A stretch of 6,082 bases of DNA from Armatimonadota bacterium (GTDB taxonomy: Bacteria; Armatimonadota; UBA5829), in the NCBI GenBank assembly GCA_023398345.1, contig JAEWSK010000151.1, forward strand, positions 1-6,082, written 5' to 3'. Within the stretch, counting starts at the first letter, position 1. The number at the start of each line of letters is the position of its first letter. The notes beneath the pieces were generated by a model. That model did no database searches, had not been told where the DNA came from, and was given only the letters and a program-made list of their open reading frames with translations. The translations under genes were made by a program, and so were the position numbers. Positions 1 to 5,724 of the stretch are shown here, piece after piece.

Positions 1-13
1 GCGTTATAGCGTG

Positions 14-35
14 AAAAAACTGTGCATCCAGCACA
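14..35 (-). terminator. Candidate intrinsic terminator, short stem with U6
   Basis: Read on the minus strand, TGTGC (35-31) pairs with GCACA (25-21) around a 5-base loop. One G follows, then six Ts (19-14). The stem is only 5 bp, so alone it is a weak terminator. It lies just beyond another U-tract hairpin at 48-104, and together they look like a tandem terminator for the minus-strand operon ending with apgM. Confidence 0.4.
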
Positions 36-47
36 TCGATAGGCCAT

Positions 48-104
48 AAAAAGTGTTGAGCATGGAGTTTAGACACAGTGGCAACTTTGTGCTTCCACGC
101 TCAA
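48..104 (-). terminator. Candidate intrinsic terminator, 11-bp stem with U5
   Basis: On the minus strand TTGAGCGTGGA (104-94) pairs with TCCATGCTCAA (66-56) over 11 bp. The one non-Watson-Crick pair is a G-U wobble; on the plus strand the same position is an A-C mismatch, so the structure favours a minus-strand RNA. The 27-base loop holds an inner CACA/TGTG stem (91-88 with 77-74). Three bases after the stem comes a run of five Ts (52-48). It lies about 210 bases past the apgM stop codon. The large loop lowers confidence. Confidence 0.42.
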
Positions 105-233
105 TTTGCCTCTATAGATTATTTAATATTGAGCAGGTTTGTTTTGTTGAGGTGTTTTGACGAAGTTTGTGCTGCATAAGATCGGAAGAGTTTCTGACGA
201 TATGTAGCGCTTGTTCAATTTGTTAGAGCTTGT
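105..233. other. Non-coding stretch with no recognised gene
   Basis: I find no supportable open frame, tRNA or repeat array here. On the minus strand, about 170-128 is rich in C and A and poor in G, as in an unstructured RNA or a Rho-loading region, but this is only a compositional impression. A GCTCAAT copy (134-128, minus strand) is complementary to ATTGAGC at 105-99, the 5' arm of the hairpin at 48-104, so the two could compete for pairing. Confidence 0.5.
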
Positions 234-279
234 AATGCCGCACCCCGGTGGGGACGATGCTCCAATGGGGCGCGGCATT
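234..279 (-). other. Strong 13-bp RNA hairpin 3' of apgM
   Basis: On the minus strand AATGCCGCGCCCC (279-267) pairs with GGGGTGCGGCATT (246-234). This is a continuous 13-bp GC-rich stem with one G-U wobble and a 20-base loop, beginning 38 bases after the apgM stop codon. On the plus strand the wobble becomes an A-C mismatch, so a minus-strand RNA folds better. No U-run follows. It is more likely a 3'-end stabiliser, a processing site or a U-less terminator than a classical intrinsic terminator. Confidence 0.5.
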
Positions 280-316
280 GAGAATGCGAGGGATAATTCC
301 CAGACTTCAAATAGCG

Positions 317-1549
317 CTAAGCGCCGAATTTTTCTTGCACGTTCATTAGCTGCGTTAGGATTTTCATCACGTCGATGCCGCGAATTCTCATCACTCCGCC
401 GCTAGTTACTGAGCGCTCGTCGAAGTGGACACAGGAGTCCGTGCGAACGCCGTTTCCCCAGAATACAATCGGCACAGGATCGCCGGAGTGATCCTTAATC
501 GCGCATGGTGTCGAGTGGTCTGCCGTCAGCACGATATATGTGTCCGGCGGTAGGTTCGTTCGCAAGTATCCGATCATCTCGTCGAGCTTGGCGATAATAT
601 CGATCTTTGTCTGCGGGGAGCCGTCGTGTCCGCCTACGTCTGCGCCCTTTACGTTGCATAGCACGAAATCAAATGTTTTTAGCTGCTCGACAATGGCCTT
701 GGCCATATTTATAAGATTCGAATCAGCTCCGCCTGTGGCTCCAGGCACTTCTGTGACTGCCATCCCGACATAATTTGCTACGCCGTTGATAAGTCCGGTC
801 TCTGCCACACATGCGGCCTTTAGGCCGTATTCAACTTCAAAGCTGTTTAAGTGTGGCCCAACGCCGGCGCCGCGCGGCAAAATGATATTTGCGGGGTTGA
901 GGCCCTGTGCGATGCGCTCGCGGTTGACCGGATGGTCCTTTAGAATTTCATATGAGCGTCGGACGAACTCATTGACGATTTTAGCTGTCTTTGCGCTAGC
1001 TGCATCATTTGGATCGAGCGGCTCGCATGCAAGGACTTTTGCGCCTTCGTGGTGCGGGTCGGTATCGGTGATTTTTGCACCAAGACCGGGCGCTCTAAGC
1101 ACCAGCGCGCCGCGATGCGCTACGGACTCTTTGAAAATCACCTGCACGCCGTCAATTTCCATCCCGTTGACTGCCGCCGCGAGTTGATCCGTGCAACTGG
1201 ATATTCGGCCTGCGCGCCTATCTATTATGACCATGTCATCGTCAACTGTTGTAAAGTTGCACCTAAACGCGATGTCGCCTTGTTTGACGTCCATGCCTAT
1301 TCCCGACGCCTCGAACGGGCCTCGGCCAGTATAATACTTATACGGATCATAGCCGAGAATAGCCAAATGCGAAGTGTCGCTGCCCGCTCGGATGCCCGCG
1401 GCGATTGGATCCATAATCCCGCACTCGCCTTCAGCAGCGAGTAAGTCAAGGTTGGGCTTTTTAGACGCCTCAAGAGGCGTCTTGTTGCCTAACTGTGCAA
1501 TGGGCCTGTCTGCGAGGCCGTCGGCGATCAGAAGTAATGCTTTTGCCAA
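317..1549 (-). CDS. apgM: 2,3-bisphosphoglycerate-independent phosphoglycerate mutase, archaeal type
   Basis: Interconverts 3- and 2-phosphoglycerate in glycolysis and gluconeogenesis, in the cytoplasm, without a 2,3-bisphosphoglycerate cofactor. It belongs to the alkaline-phosphatase-like, metal-dependent mutases. Visible signatures in the 410-residue product are the N-terminal metal-site motif [11 protein letters not shown] (D10), the [14 protein letters not shown] block with the presumed phosphorylated Ser57, DVGGHDG (D304, H308), LTADHS (D344, H345) and KDHSGDPVP (H354). Length fits the family at about 400-410 residues. I chose the TTG start at 1549 because GGGAGG lies 9 bases upstream and the protein then begins [11 protein letters not shown], as usual for ApgM. 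A longer in-frame reading from ATG at 1642 adds 31 residues unlike the family and runs through a terminator-like hairpin. The gene follows birA after 117 bases. No internal defect is seen. Confidence 0.95.
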   Translation of the reverse strand: MAKALLLIADGLADRPIAQLGNKTPLEASKKPNLDLLAAEGECGIMDPIAAGIRAGSDTSHLAILGYDPYKYYTGRGPFEASGIGMDVKQGDIAFRCNFTTVDDDMVIIDRRAGRISSCTDQLAAAVNGMEIDGVQVIFKESVAHRGALVLRAPGLGAKITDTDPHHEGAKVLACEPLDPNDAASAKTAKIVNEFVRRSYEILKDHPVNRERIAQGLNPANIILPRGAGVGPHLNSFEVEYGLKAACVAETGLINGVANYVGMAVTEVPGATGGADSNLINMAKAIVEQLKTFDFVLCNVKGADVGGHDGSPQTKIDIIAKLDEMIGYLRTNLPPDTYIVLTADHSTPCAIKDHSGDPVPIVFWGNGVRTDSCVHFDERSVTSGGVMRIRGIDVMKILTQLMNVQEKFGA

Positions 1550-1558
1550 TATATCTTT

Positions 1559-1564
1559 CCTCCC
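1559..1564 (-). promoter_or_regulatory. Ribosome binding site that fixes the apgM TTG start
   Basis: GGGAGG on the minus strand, 9 bases before the TTG at 1549-1547. It supports TTG over the upstream ATG at 1642. Confidence 0.8.
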
Positions 1565-1588
1565 ATGGGAATCGTGCTCAATTTTAGT

Positions 1589-1637
1589 AAATAAAAGTCT
1601 GCGCCACTCCCAAGAAGATGCCATCGGGTAGGCGCAG
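1589..1637 (-). terminator. Terminator-like hairpin between birA and apgM
   Basis: On the minus strand CTGCGCC (1637-1631) pairs with GGCGCAG (1605-1599). An inner CCC/GGG stem could form across a small internal loop. AC then TTTTATTT (1596-1589) follows at once. The layout is that of an intrinsic terminator or attenuator lying 30 bases past the birA stop and 40 bases before the apgM start. It may reduce read-through from nadA-nadC-birA into apgM. I found no convincing promoter for apgM after it, so partial termination is more likely than complete. Confidence 0.4.
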
Positions 1638-1666
1638 TGCATAATTTAGGATTTAAAATTCCAAAT

Positions 1667-2380
1667 TTATTTGTGTTGCAAGTGGATCGCGTCCGCAGCG
1701 ATCACTCTCCGCGTGATGCCGCAATGGTCGATCAGCAGCGCGCCGTCATAGTCGATACCAATGATTGTGCCGGATAGCACTGTGTTTTCGGTTTCGACAT
1801 CGACATGGCTGCCAAGCCCCCACATATATTTCTGCCAGCGCGTGCGAATTTCCTCGAAGCCAAGCGTGTATGTCGAAAAAAGATGCTCTAATATCGCCGT
1901 TGTCAGCGCCTCGATCTCAGCACAAGCGCCGTGTTCGATTAAAACCGAGGTCGCTGTGTCAGAGAGTTCCGGCGGGAACGAACTTTGCAGCACGTTTAGC
2001 CCGATGCCGACTATAGCCGCTCGCGGCTCGCTTTCGACAAGTATGCCGGTGATCTTTCGATTGTCAATAAAAACATCATTTGGCCATTTTAGCGAAGGGC
2101 ACAGATTGCATTTTTGCTCTAAGCACTCGGCGACTGCAACTCCTGCCATCAGTGCCAATTCAGAATGCCTTCCGGGAGGCGTGTTCGGTCGAAGCACAAC
2201 GCTCATGATAATGCTTTCGTCCGGTTTTGCTACCCATACGCGCCCGCGTCTTCCTCGGCCTTTTGTTTGGCAGCGTGCAAGTATGACAGTTCCTTCGGAC
2301 GCGCCATGTTTTGCCATGCCGAGCGCGATGTCGTTTGTGGATCCAACTTCTTCAAAACGATAAATTGACGGAGTAATCAT
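1667..2380 (-). CDS. birA: Biotin--[acetyl-CoA-carboxylase] ligase, monofunctional (no HTH)
   Basis: Activates biotin with ATP to biotinyl-5'-AMP and transfers it to the acceptor lysine of biotin-dependent carboxylases, in the cytoplasm. The 237-residue product shows the biotin-protein ligase core: STN near residues 14-16, the adenylate-binding loop GRGRRGRVW (41-49), KWPND (98-102), the NRKITGIL segment with the conserved catalytic lysine (K109), and GIGLN (125-129). A C-terminal SH3-like domain follows (about 188-237). E. coli BirA (about 320 residues) has an N-terminal winged-helix DNA-binding domain, whereas this protein begins directly with the catalytic domain. It is therefore the short form, not expected to act as the biotin operon repressor. 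The ATG abuts the nadC stop (TAAATG) and I see no Shine-Dalgarno sequence, so translation is probably coupled to nadC. Confidence 0.95.
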   Translation of the reverse strand: MITPSIYRFEEVGSTNDIALGMAKHGASEGTVILARCQTKGRGRRGRVWVAKPDESIIMSVVLRPNTPPGRHSELALMAGVAVAECLEQKCNLCPSLKWPNDVFIDNRKITGILVESEPRAAIVGIGLNVLQSSFPPELSDTATSVLIEHGACAEIEALTTAILEHLFSTYTLGFEEIRTRWQKYMWGLGSHVDVETENTVLSGTIIGIDYDGALLIDHCGITRRVIAADAIHLQHK

Positions 2381-3217
2381 TTAAAACTGCAGGCTTATAT
2401 CTAATGCGGGCGCTGAATGAGTCAGCGCACCTACTGAGATTAAATCGACACCAGTCTCGGCGATTGCCGATACTGTAGTTTCGTTAATGCCGCCCGATGC
2501 CTCGGTTGTGACTCGTCCGGATGCGGCTTCGACGGCTTGTTTTAGCATGTCAAAAGCCATATTGTCGAGAAGCACTGCGTCGGCCCCGGCAGTAATGGCT
2601 TCGTCAAGTTGGTTGATAGTTGTGACTTCGACCTCGATTTTAAGCGTGTGCGGTGCGTATTTCTTTGCAGCCGACACGGCGGCTGCTACGCCTCCAGCCG
2701 CGGCGATATGATTGTCCTTAATAAGTATTCCATCTGAGAGGTTAAATCTGTGATTTGATCCACCGCCGATTGTGACGGCGTATTTTTCGATTAACCTCAA
2801 GCCGGGAGTTGTCTTACGTGTGTCGACTATTCTTGCTTTTGTGTGAGCGACCAGGCTAACATATTTTGATGTGAGCGTGGCGATACCACATGTTCTTTGA
2901 AGAAAATTCAGCGCGACTCTTTCGGCGCTTAAAATTGCCCGCGCGTTGCCGGACACCGTTGCTATTATATCGCCTGAATTAAAAGTCGAGCTGTCTTTGA
3001 GGCGCGCATCGAATACCACAGTTGGGTCGAGCGATGCAAATGCCGCTTTGGCGATATCTATTCCGGCAACTATGCCCGTTGCTTTTGCGACAAAGTTCGC
3101 AGTTGCAGTCGCGTTGGCAGGCACTGTAATAATCGTGGTTATGTCGCCGCTGCCAATGTCTTCGTTAAGCGCATCTTGGACGATTTTATCTATGTATGTC
3201 TTATTCAAGGCGATCAT
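2381..3217 (-). CDS. nadC: Nicotinate-nucleotide pyrophosphorylase (quinolinate phosphoribosyltransferase)
   Basis: Converts quinolinate and PRPP to nicotinate mononucleotide, CO2 and pyrophosphate, the step directly after NadA in de novo NAD synthesis. The 278-residue product has the normal family length and all the expected blocks: EDIGSGDIT (19-27), LQRTCGIAT (106-114), DTRKTTPGLR (132-141), EKYAV (144-148), GGGSNHR (151-157), KDNH (167-170), LLDNM (216-220), EASGGI (239-244) and SVGALTHS (261-268). The basic residues in these blocks (R108, R134, K135, H156, R157, K167) are the usual ligands for quinolinate and PRPP in the family. The start codon overlaps the nadA stop in an ATGA junction, and AAGGG lies 11 bases upstream inside nadA. 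This implies translational coupling and balanced output of the two enzymes. Confidence 0.97.
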   Translation of the reverse strand: MIALNKTYIDKIVQDALNEDIGSGDITTIITVPANATATANFVAKATGIVAGIDIAKAAFASLDPTVVFDARLKDSSTFNSGDIIATVSGNARAILSAERVALNFLQRTCGIATLTSKYVSLVAHTKARIVDTRKTTPGLRLIEKYAVTIGGGSNHRFNLSDGILIKDNHIAAAGGVAAAVSAAKKYAPHTLKIEVEVTTINQLDEAITAGADAVLLDNMAFDMLKQAVEAASGRVTTEASGGINETTVSAIAETGVDLISVGALTHSAPALDISLQF

Positions 3218-4116
3218 ATAGCGATCATCCCTTCTATGGCGGATCGGGCTTTGGAGATAATCTCAGGGTCGAGTTCGACTGCAAATTGCATGTCCTCCAG
3301 ACTCCAGAGCACTTTTTCAAGCGTGATCTTTTTCATGTTTGGACAAATATTGAGCGCGCTTGGGTTGTAAAATGTCTTGGTTGGGTTGTCGGCCTTCAGC
3401 CTGTGCAATAGGCCGCGCTCGGTGCACATTATAAACTCGCTTGCATTGCTGTTTGCTACCCATTTCAGCATCCCCGACGTGCTTTCGATTCCGTCGGCGA
3501 GCGCGAGGACGTCAGGTGCGCACTCGGGGTGCGCGACGACCATCGCATTCGGATGCTCGCGCTTAACATTAATTACATCGCGTGCAATTATACGATGGTG
3601 CGTCGGGCAAAAGCCGGAGTAGGGGATTACTTTCTTTGTAACTTTCGATGCAACATGCGCCGCTAACGACTTGTCCGGCACAAAAAGTACCGCGTCTGCG
3701 TCAATCGACTCAACTACGCGCACTGCATTTGCAGACGTGCAACAGATTGTGCTTTCAGCTTTTACTTCTGCGCTTGTGTTTACGTATGCAACTACGGGGA
3801 TGCCGGGGTGCATTGCTTTGAATTCGCGCAGTTCGGCGGCGGTAATCATGTCGGCCATCGGACAGCCCGCTTCAGGGTCGGGAATGAGCACGGTCTTATC
3901 CGGCGAGAGGATTTTTGCAGTTTCAGCCATAAAATGGACGCCGCAAAAGACAATCACGCCCGCATCTGTCGCTGCTGCCTTTCGTGACAGTTCCAGCGAA
4001 TCGCCAGTAAAATCGGCGATGTCTTGAACTTCGGGCAATTGATAGTTGTGCGCGAGAATTACAGCGCCTCGCTCGGTCTTTAATTTTGCTATTCGTTCTA
4101 CTAACTCAGCGCTCAT
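3214..4116 (-). CDS. nadA: Quinolinate synthase, [4Fe-4S] enzyme
   Basis: Condenses iminoaspartate with dihydroxyacetone phosphate to form quinolinate in de novo NAD synthesis. The 300-residue product matches the compact form typified by Thermotoga NadA. The three cysteines expected to bind the oxygen-sensitive cluster are present: Cys85 in EAGCPMAD, Cys170 in SGFCPTHH and Cys258 in ICPNMKKI. This spacing is very close to the 81/168/254 known for the Thermotoga enzyme. Other family blocks are ILAHNYQLPEVQDIADF, CGVHFMAETAKIL, YVNTSAEVKA, VPDKSLA, AHPEC and GSTS-like ESTSGM. I chose ATG at 4116, which has AGGA 9 bases upstream. A TTG at 4137 would add seven residues and has no better site. The 3' end overlaps nadC by four bases. 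No nadB lies beside it, so the iminoaspartate source must be encoded elsewhere. Confidence 0.96.
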   Translation of the reverse strand: MSAELVERIAKLKTERGAVILAHNYQLPEVQDIADFTGDSLELSRKAAATDAGVIVFCGVHFMAETAKILSPDKTVLIPDPEAGCPMADMITAAELREFKAMHPGIPVVAYVNTSAEVKAESTICCTSANAVRVVESIDADAVLFVPDKSLAAHVASKVTKKVIPYSGFCPTHHRIIARDVINVKREHPNAMVVAHPECAPDVLALADGIESTSGMLKWVANSNASEFIMCTERGLLHRLKADNPTKTFYNPSALNICPNMKKITLEKVLWSLEDMQFAVELDPEIISKARSAIEGMIAI

Positions 4117-4125
4117 GTGCTCCGT

Positions 4126-4129
4126 TCCT
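4126..4129 (-). promoter_or_regulatory. Ribosome binding site deciding the nadA start
   Basis: AGGA on the minus strand with a 9-base spacer to the ATG at 4116-4114. It lies inside the sequence that would be coding if the TTG at 4137 were used, and so favours the downstream ATG. Confidence 0.55.
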
Positions 4130-4140
4130 AAATGCAAAGC

Positions 4141-4196
4141 CGCGAAATGCGAAATGTACAGAAAATTTTTCTTGTTTCGCGCTCTTTTACTTTCGC
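4141..4196. promoter_or_regulatory. Cluster of GCGAAA hexamers and a palindrome before nadA
   Basis: Within the 88-base radA-nadA gap, GCGAAA occurs on the plus strand at 4142-4147 and 4149-4154, as a perfect tandem GCGAAATGCGAAAT. It occurs on the minus strand at 4180-4175 and 4196-4191. The outermost arms CGCGAAA (4141-4147) and TTTCGCG (4175-4181) form an inverted repeat around AGAAAA-T-TTTTCT (4160-4172). It could be an operator array for a NAD-responsive regulator or a foldable leader RNA. I do not recognise it as a known NrtR or NiaR site, and no clear promoter could be assigned beside it. Confidence 0.4.
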
Positions 4197-4204
4197 CTTA
4201 AAGA

Positions 4205-5569
4205 TTATTTTGGGCTGAATGCCGAATCGATTGCATCTCGCAGCGATGACGCGGTCTGCGCTTTTATTCCGGCCGATTGGGCCGTTTTGTCGGCGCCGCG
4301 ACCGCTCATTATCGATTTATTAAAGCCCAGCCTTGCTGCTTCGCGCAGGCGTCTGTCACTTTGGCTTACCGATCTCACTTCACCGGACAGGCCAATTTCA
4401 CCGAGCGCAATTACATCCGAATCGACTCCATGATCCATTAAACTCGAAGTGACTGCCAACGCTATTGCCAGGTCTGCCGCCGGTTCGACTATTTTTATTC
4501 CGCCGGCCACATTTATAAATACGTCTTTGTTGCCCAGCGCAAGTCCGACGCGTTTTTCGAGCACGGCCAGAATCATAAGCATTCGATTATAATCAATTCC
4601 AGTGCATGTCCTTCGTGGGCTTGGGAAATATGTTGGTGCGACAAGGGATTGTATTTCAACTAAAATCGGCCGCGAGCCCTCTATTGTTGCCGTAACCACG
4701 CTCCCGATGCCATGCGCCGGCCGCTCCGATAAAAGCGCCTCGGAGGGATTTGTTATTTCAATAAGCCCTTGTTCACGCATTTCGAATATGCCGAGTTCGT
4801 CGGTCGAGCCGAATCGGTTTTTGACTGCGCGAAGTATTCTATACGACTGATGCCTGTCGCCCTCGAAATACAGCACCGTATCGACCATATGCTCCAAAAC
4901 CCTCGGCCCGGCAAGCGAGCCTTCTTTGGTCACATGGCCGACTATAAAAATAGGAATTCCCGATTCCTTTGCGATTCGCACAAGACTACCCGTGCATCTT
5001 CGCACTTGGCTGACGGTTCCCGCTGCCGAACTCAGCTCAGGGTCGTACATTGTTTGGATAGAGTCGATAAACACGCATTTTGCGCATGTTGTGTTTATGT
5101 GCTGTTCTATTGAAGTGATGTCGGTTTCAGATACGACCAGCAAATCAGCCGATGCGATGCCCAGCCGGTTCGAGCGCAGCTTTATTTGCTCGGCGGATTC
5201 TTCGCCCGATACATACAATACTCTACCGGCGTTTTTGCTGAGATGGTTTGCAGCTTGTATGAGTATAGTTGATTTGCCTATTCCCGGATCACCGCCCACA
5301 AGAACCAGTGATCCCGCAACTACGCCGCCGCCGAGCACTCTATCGAATTCGCCTATGCCGCTTGACGTGCGCGAGGCGCCGTCGGCGGTAATGTCGGCAA
5401 TTGATGTCGGGGCAGAAGACGCGGTTGTAAGTTGCTTTACGGGCTTCGTCGCCGCAATTACTTCTTCTACCATCGACGCCCATTCGCTGCAGTCGGGGCA
5501 TCGGCCTACCCATTTGGGCGATTCGTAGCCGCACGACTGGCAAACGTATCTTGTTTGTATCTTGGCCAT
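4205..5569 (-). CDS. radA: DNA repair protein RadA/Sms
   Basis: RecA-like ATPase that promotes branch migration and processing of recombination intermediates alongside RecA, in the cytoplasm. Domains in order in the 454-residue product: a four-cysteine zinc finger (Cys10, Cys13, Cys24, Cys27), a RecA-like ATPase core with Walker A GGDPGIGKST (92-101) and Walker B CVFIDS (165-170), the RadA-specific KNRFGS motif (250-255), and a C-terminal Lon-protease-like domain (about 290-454) containing INVAGGIKIVEPAADLAIA. Length matches the family at about 455-460. The conserved MAK start at 5569 is chosen. In-frame alternatives are ATG at 5578 and TTG at 5605. None has a Shine-Dalgarno sequence, but a promoter at 5577-5605 places the transcript start next to 5569. 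The gene ends 88 bases before nadA and is divergent from the gene at 5725. Confidence 0.96.
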   Translation of the reverse strand: MAKIQTRYVCQSCGYESPKWVGRCPDCSEWASMVEEVIAATKPVKQLTTASSAPTSIADITADGASRTSSGIGEFDRVLGGGVVAGSLVLVGGDPGIGKSTILIQAANHLSKNAGRVLYVSGEESAEQIKLRSNRLGIASADLLVVSETDITSIEQHINTTCAKCVFIDSIQTMYDPELSSAAGTVSQVRRCTGSLVRIAKESGIPIFIVGHVTKEGSLAGPRVLEHMVDTVLYFEGDRHQSYRILRAVKNRFGSTDELGIFEMREQGLIEITNPSEALLSERPAHGIGSVVTATIEGSRPILVEIQSLVAPTYFPSPRRTCTGIDYNRMLMILAVLEKRVGLALGNKDVFINVAGGIKIVEPAADLAIALAVTSSLMDHGVDSDVIALGEIGLSGEVRSVSQSDRRLREAARLGFNKSIMSGRGADKTAQSAGIKAQTASSLRDAIDSAFSPK

Positions 5570-5576
5570 CCCCGTC

Positions 5577-5605
5577 ATTTTATCAGAACCGGCGACTCGG
5601 TTCAA
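5577..5605 (-). promoter_or_regulatory. Sigma70-type promoter for radA, predicted leaderless
   Basis: On the minus strand a -35 TTGAAC (5605-5600) is separated by exactly 17 bases from a -10 TAAAAT (5582-5577), which is 5 of 6 to consensus. Counting 7 bases from the end of the -10 gives a start at about 5570, one base before the ATG of the conserved MAK start. With no Shine-Dalgarno in front of that ATG, a leaderless or nearly leaderless mRNA is inferred. If so, the ATG at 5578 would lie upstream of the transcript and could not be used. Confidence 0.55.
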
Positions 5606-5676
5606 CAGCGAAAGGGCGAATCCGAGTAATGAGCGGTGCTACTTATTGGGAGTAGGGGATAAAAACCACTGAAAAT

Positions 5677-5705
5677 TTGACATGCAAGCTGAAATGCTGT
5701 ATTCA
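5677..5705 (+). promoter_or_regulatory. Candidate promoter for the divergent plus-strand gene
   Basis: A perfect -35 TTGACA (5677-5682) is followed after 17 bases by TATTCA (5700-5705), which keeps only the first three bases of a -10 consensus. The implied start near 5712 would fall at the beginning of the AGGAGGTG ribosome binding site, leaving a leader of only about 13 bases. The -35 is striking but the weak -10 and tight spacing keep this tentative. Confidence 0.4.
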
Positions 5706-5710
5706 TAACG

Positions 5711-5718
5711 AGGAGGTG
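5711..5718 (+). promoter_or_regulatory. Perfect ribosome binding site for the plus-strand gene
   Basis: AGGAGGTG is fully complementary to the 3' end of bacterial 16S rRNA and lies 6 bases before the TTG at 5725-5727. It decides the start codon: the in-frame GTG at 5716 is inside the binding site itself. Confidence 0.8.
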
Positions 5719-5724
5719 GGCGAA

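Noticed and set aside
157..182. TTGACG with TAAGAT on the plus strand as a promoter.
   Set aside because: The spacer is only 14 bases and no plus-strand gene follows.
179..190. AGATCGGAAGAG equals the first 12 bases of a common Illumina adapter.
   Set aside because: The following bases (TTTCTGACG) match neither standard adapter continuation, and it lies within ordinary flanking sequence. A chance 12-base match is more likely than a chimeric read.
211..405. 64-codon plus-strand open frame.
   Set aside because: It runs across the hairpin at 234-279 and antisense into the conserved 3' end of apgM, has no clear ribosome binding site, and encodes an arginine-rich tail without family resemblance.
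1550..1642. 31-residue N-terminal extension of ApgM from ATG at 1642.
   Set aside because: The extension lacks family similarity, crosses a terminator-like hairpin, and the TTG at 1549 has a strong GGGAGG site and the conserved N terminus.
1761..2363. 200-codon plus-strand open frame opposite birA.
   Set aside because: It is an antisense shadow of the conserved birA coding sequence, and the translation is low-complexity with no domain pattern.
4926..5528. 200-codon plus-strand open frame opposite radA.
   Set aside because: It is an antisense shadow of the RadA ATPase region. All conserved motifs are on the minus strand.
5570..5605. Longer RadA starts at ATG 5578 or TTG 5605.
   Set aside because: They have no Shine-Dalgarno sequence, do not match the conserved MAK start, and overlap the predicted -10/-35 elements. 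The 5578 ATG cannot be fully excluded if transcription starts further upstream.
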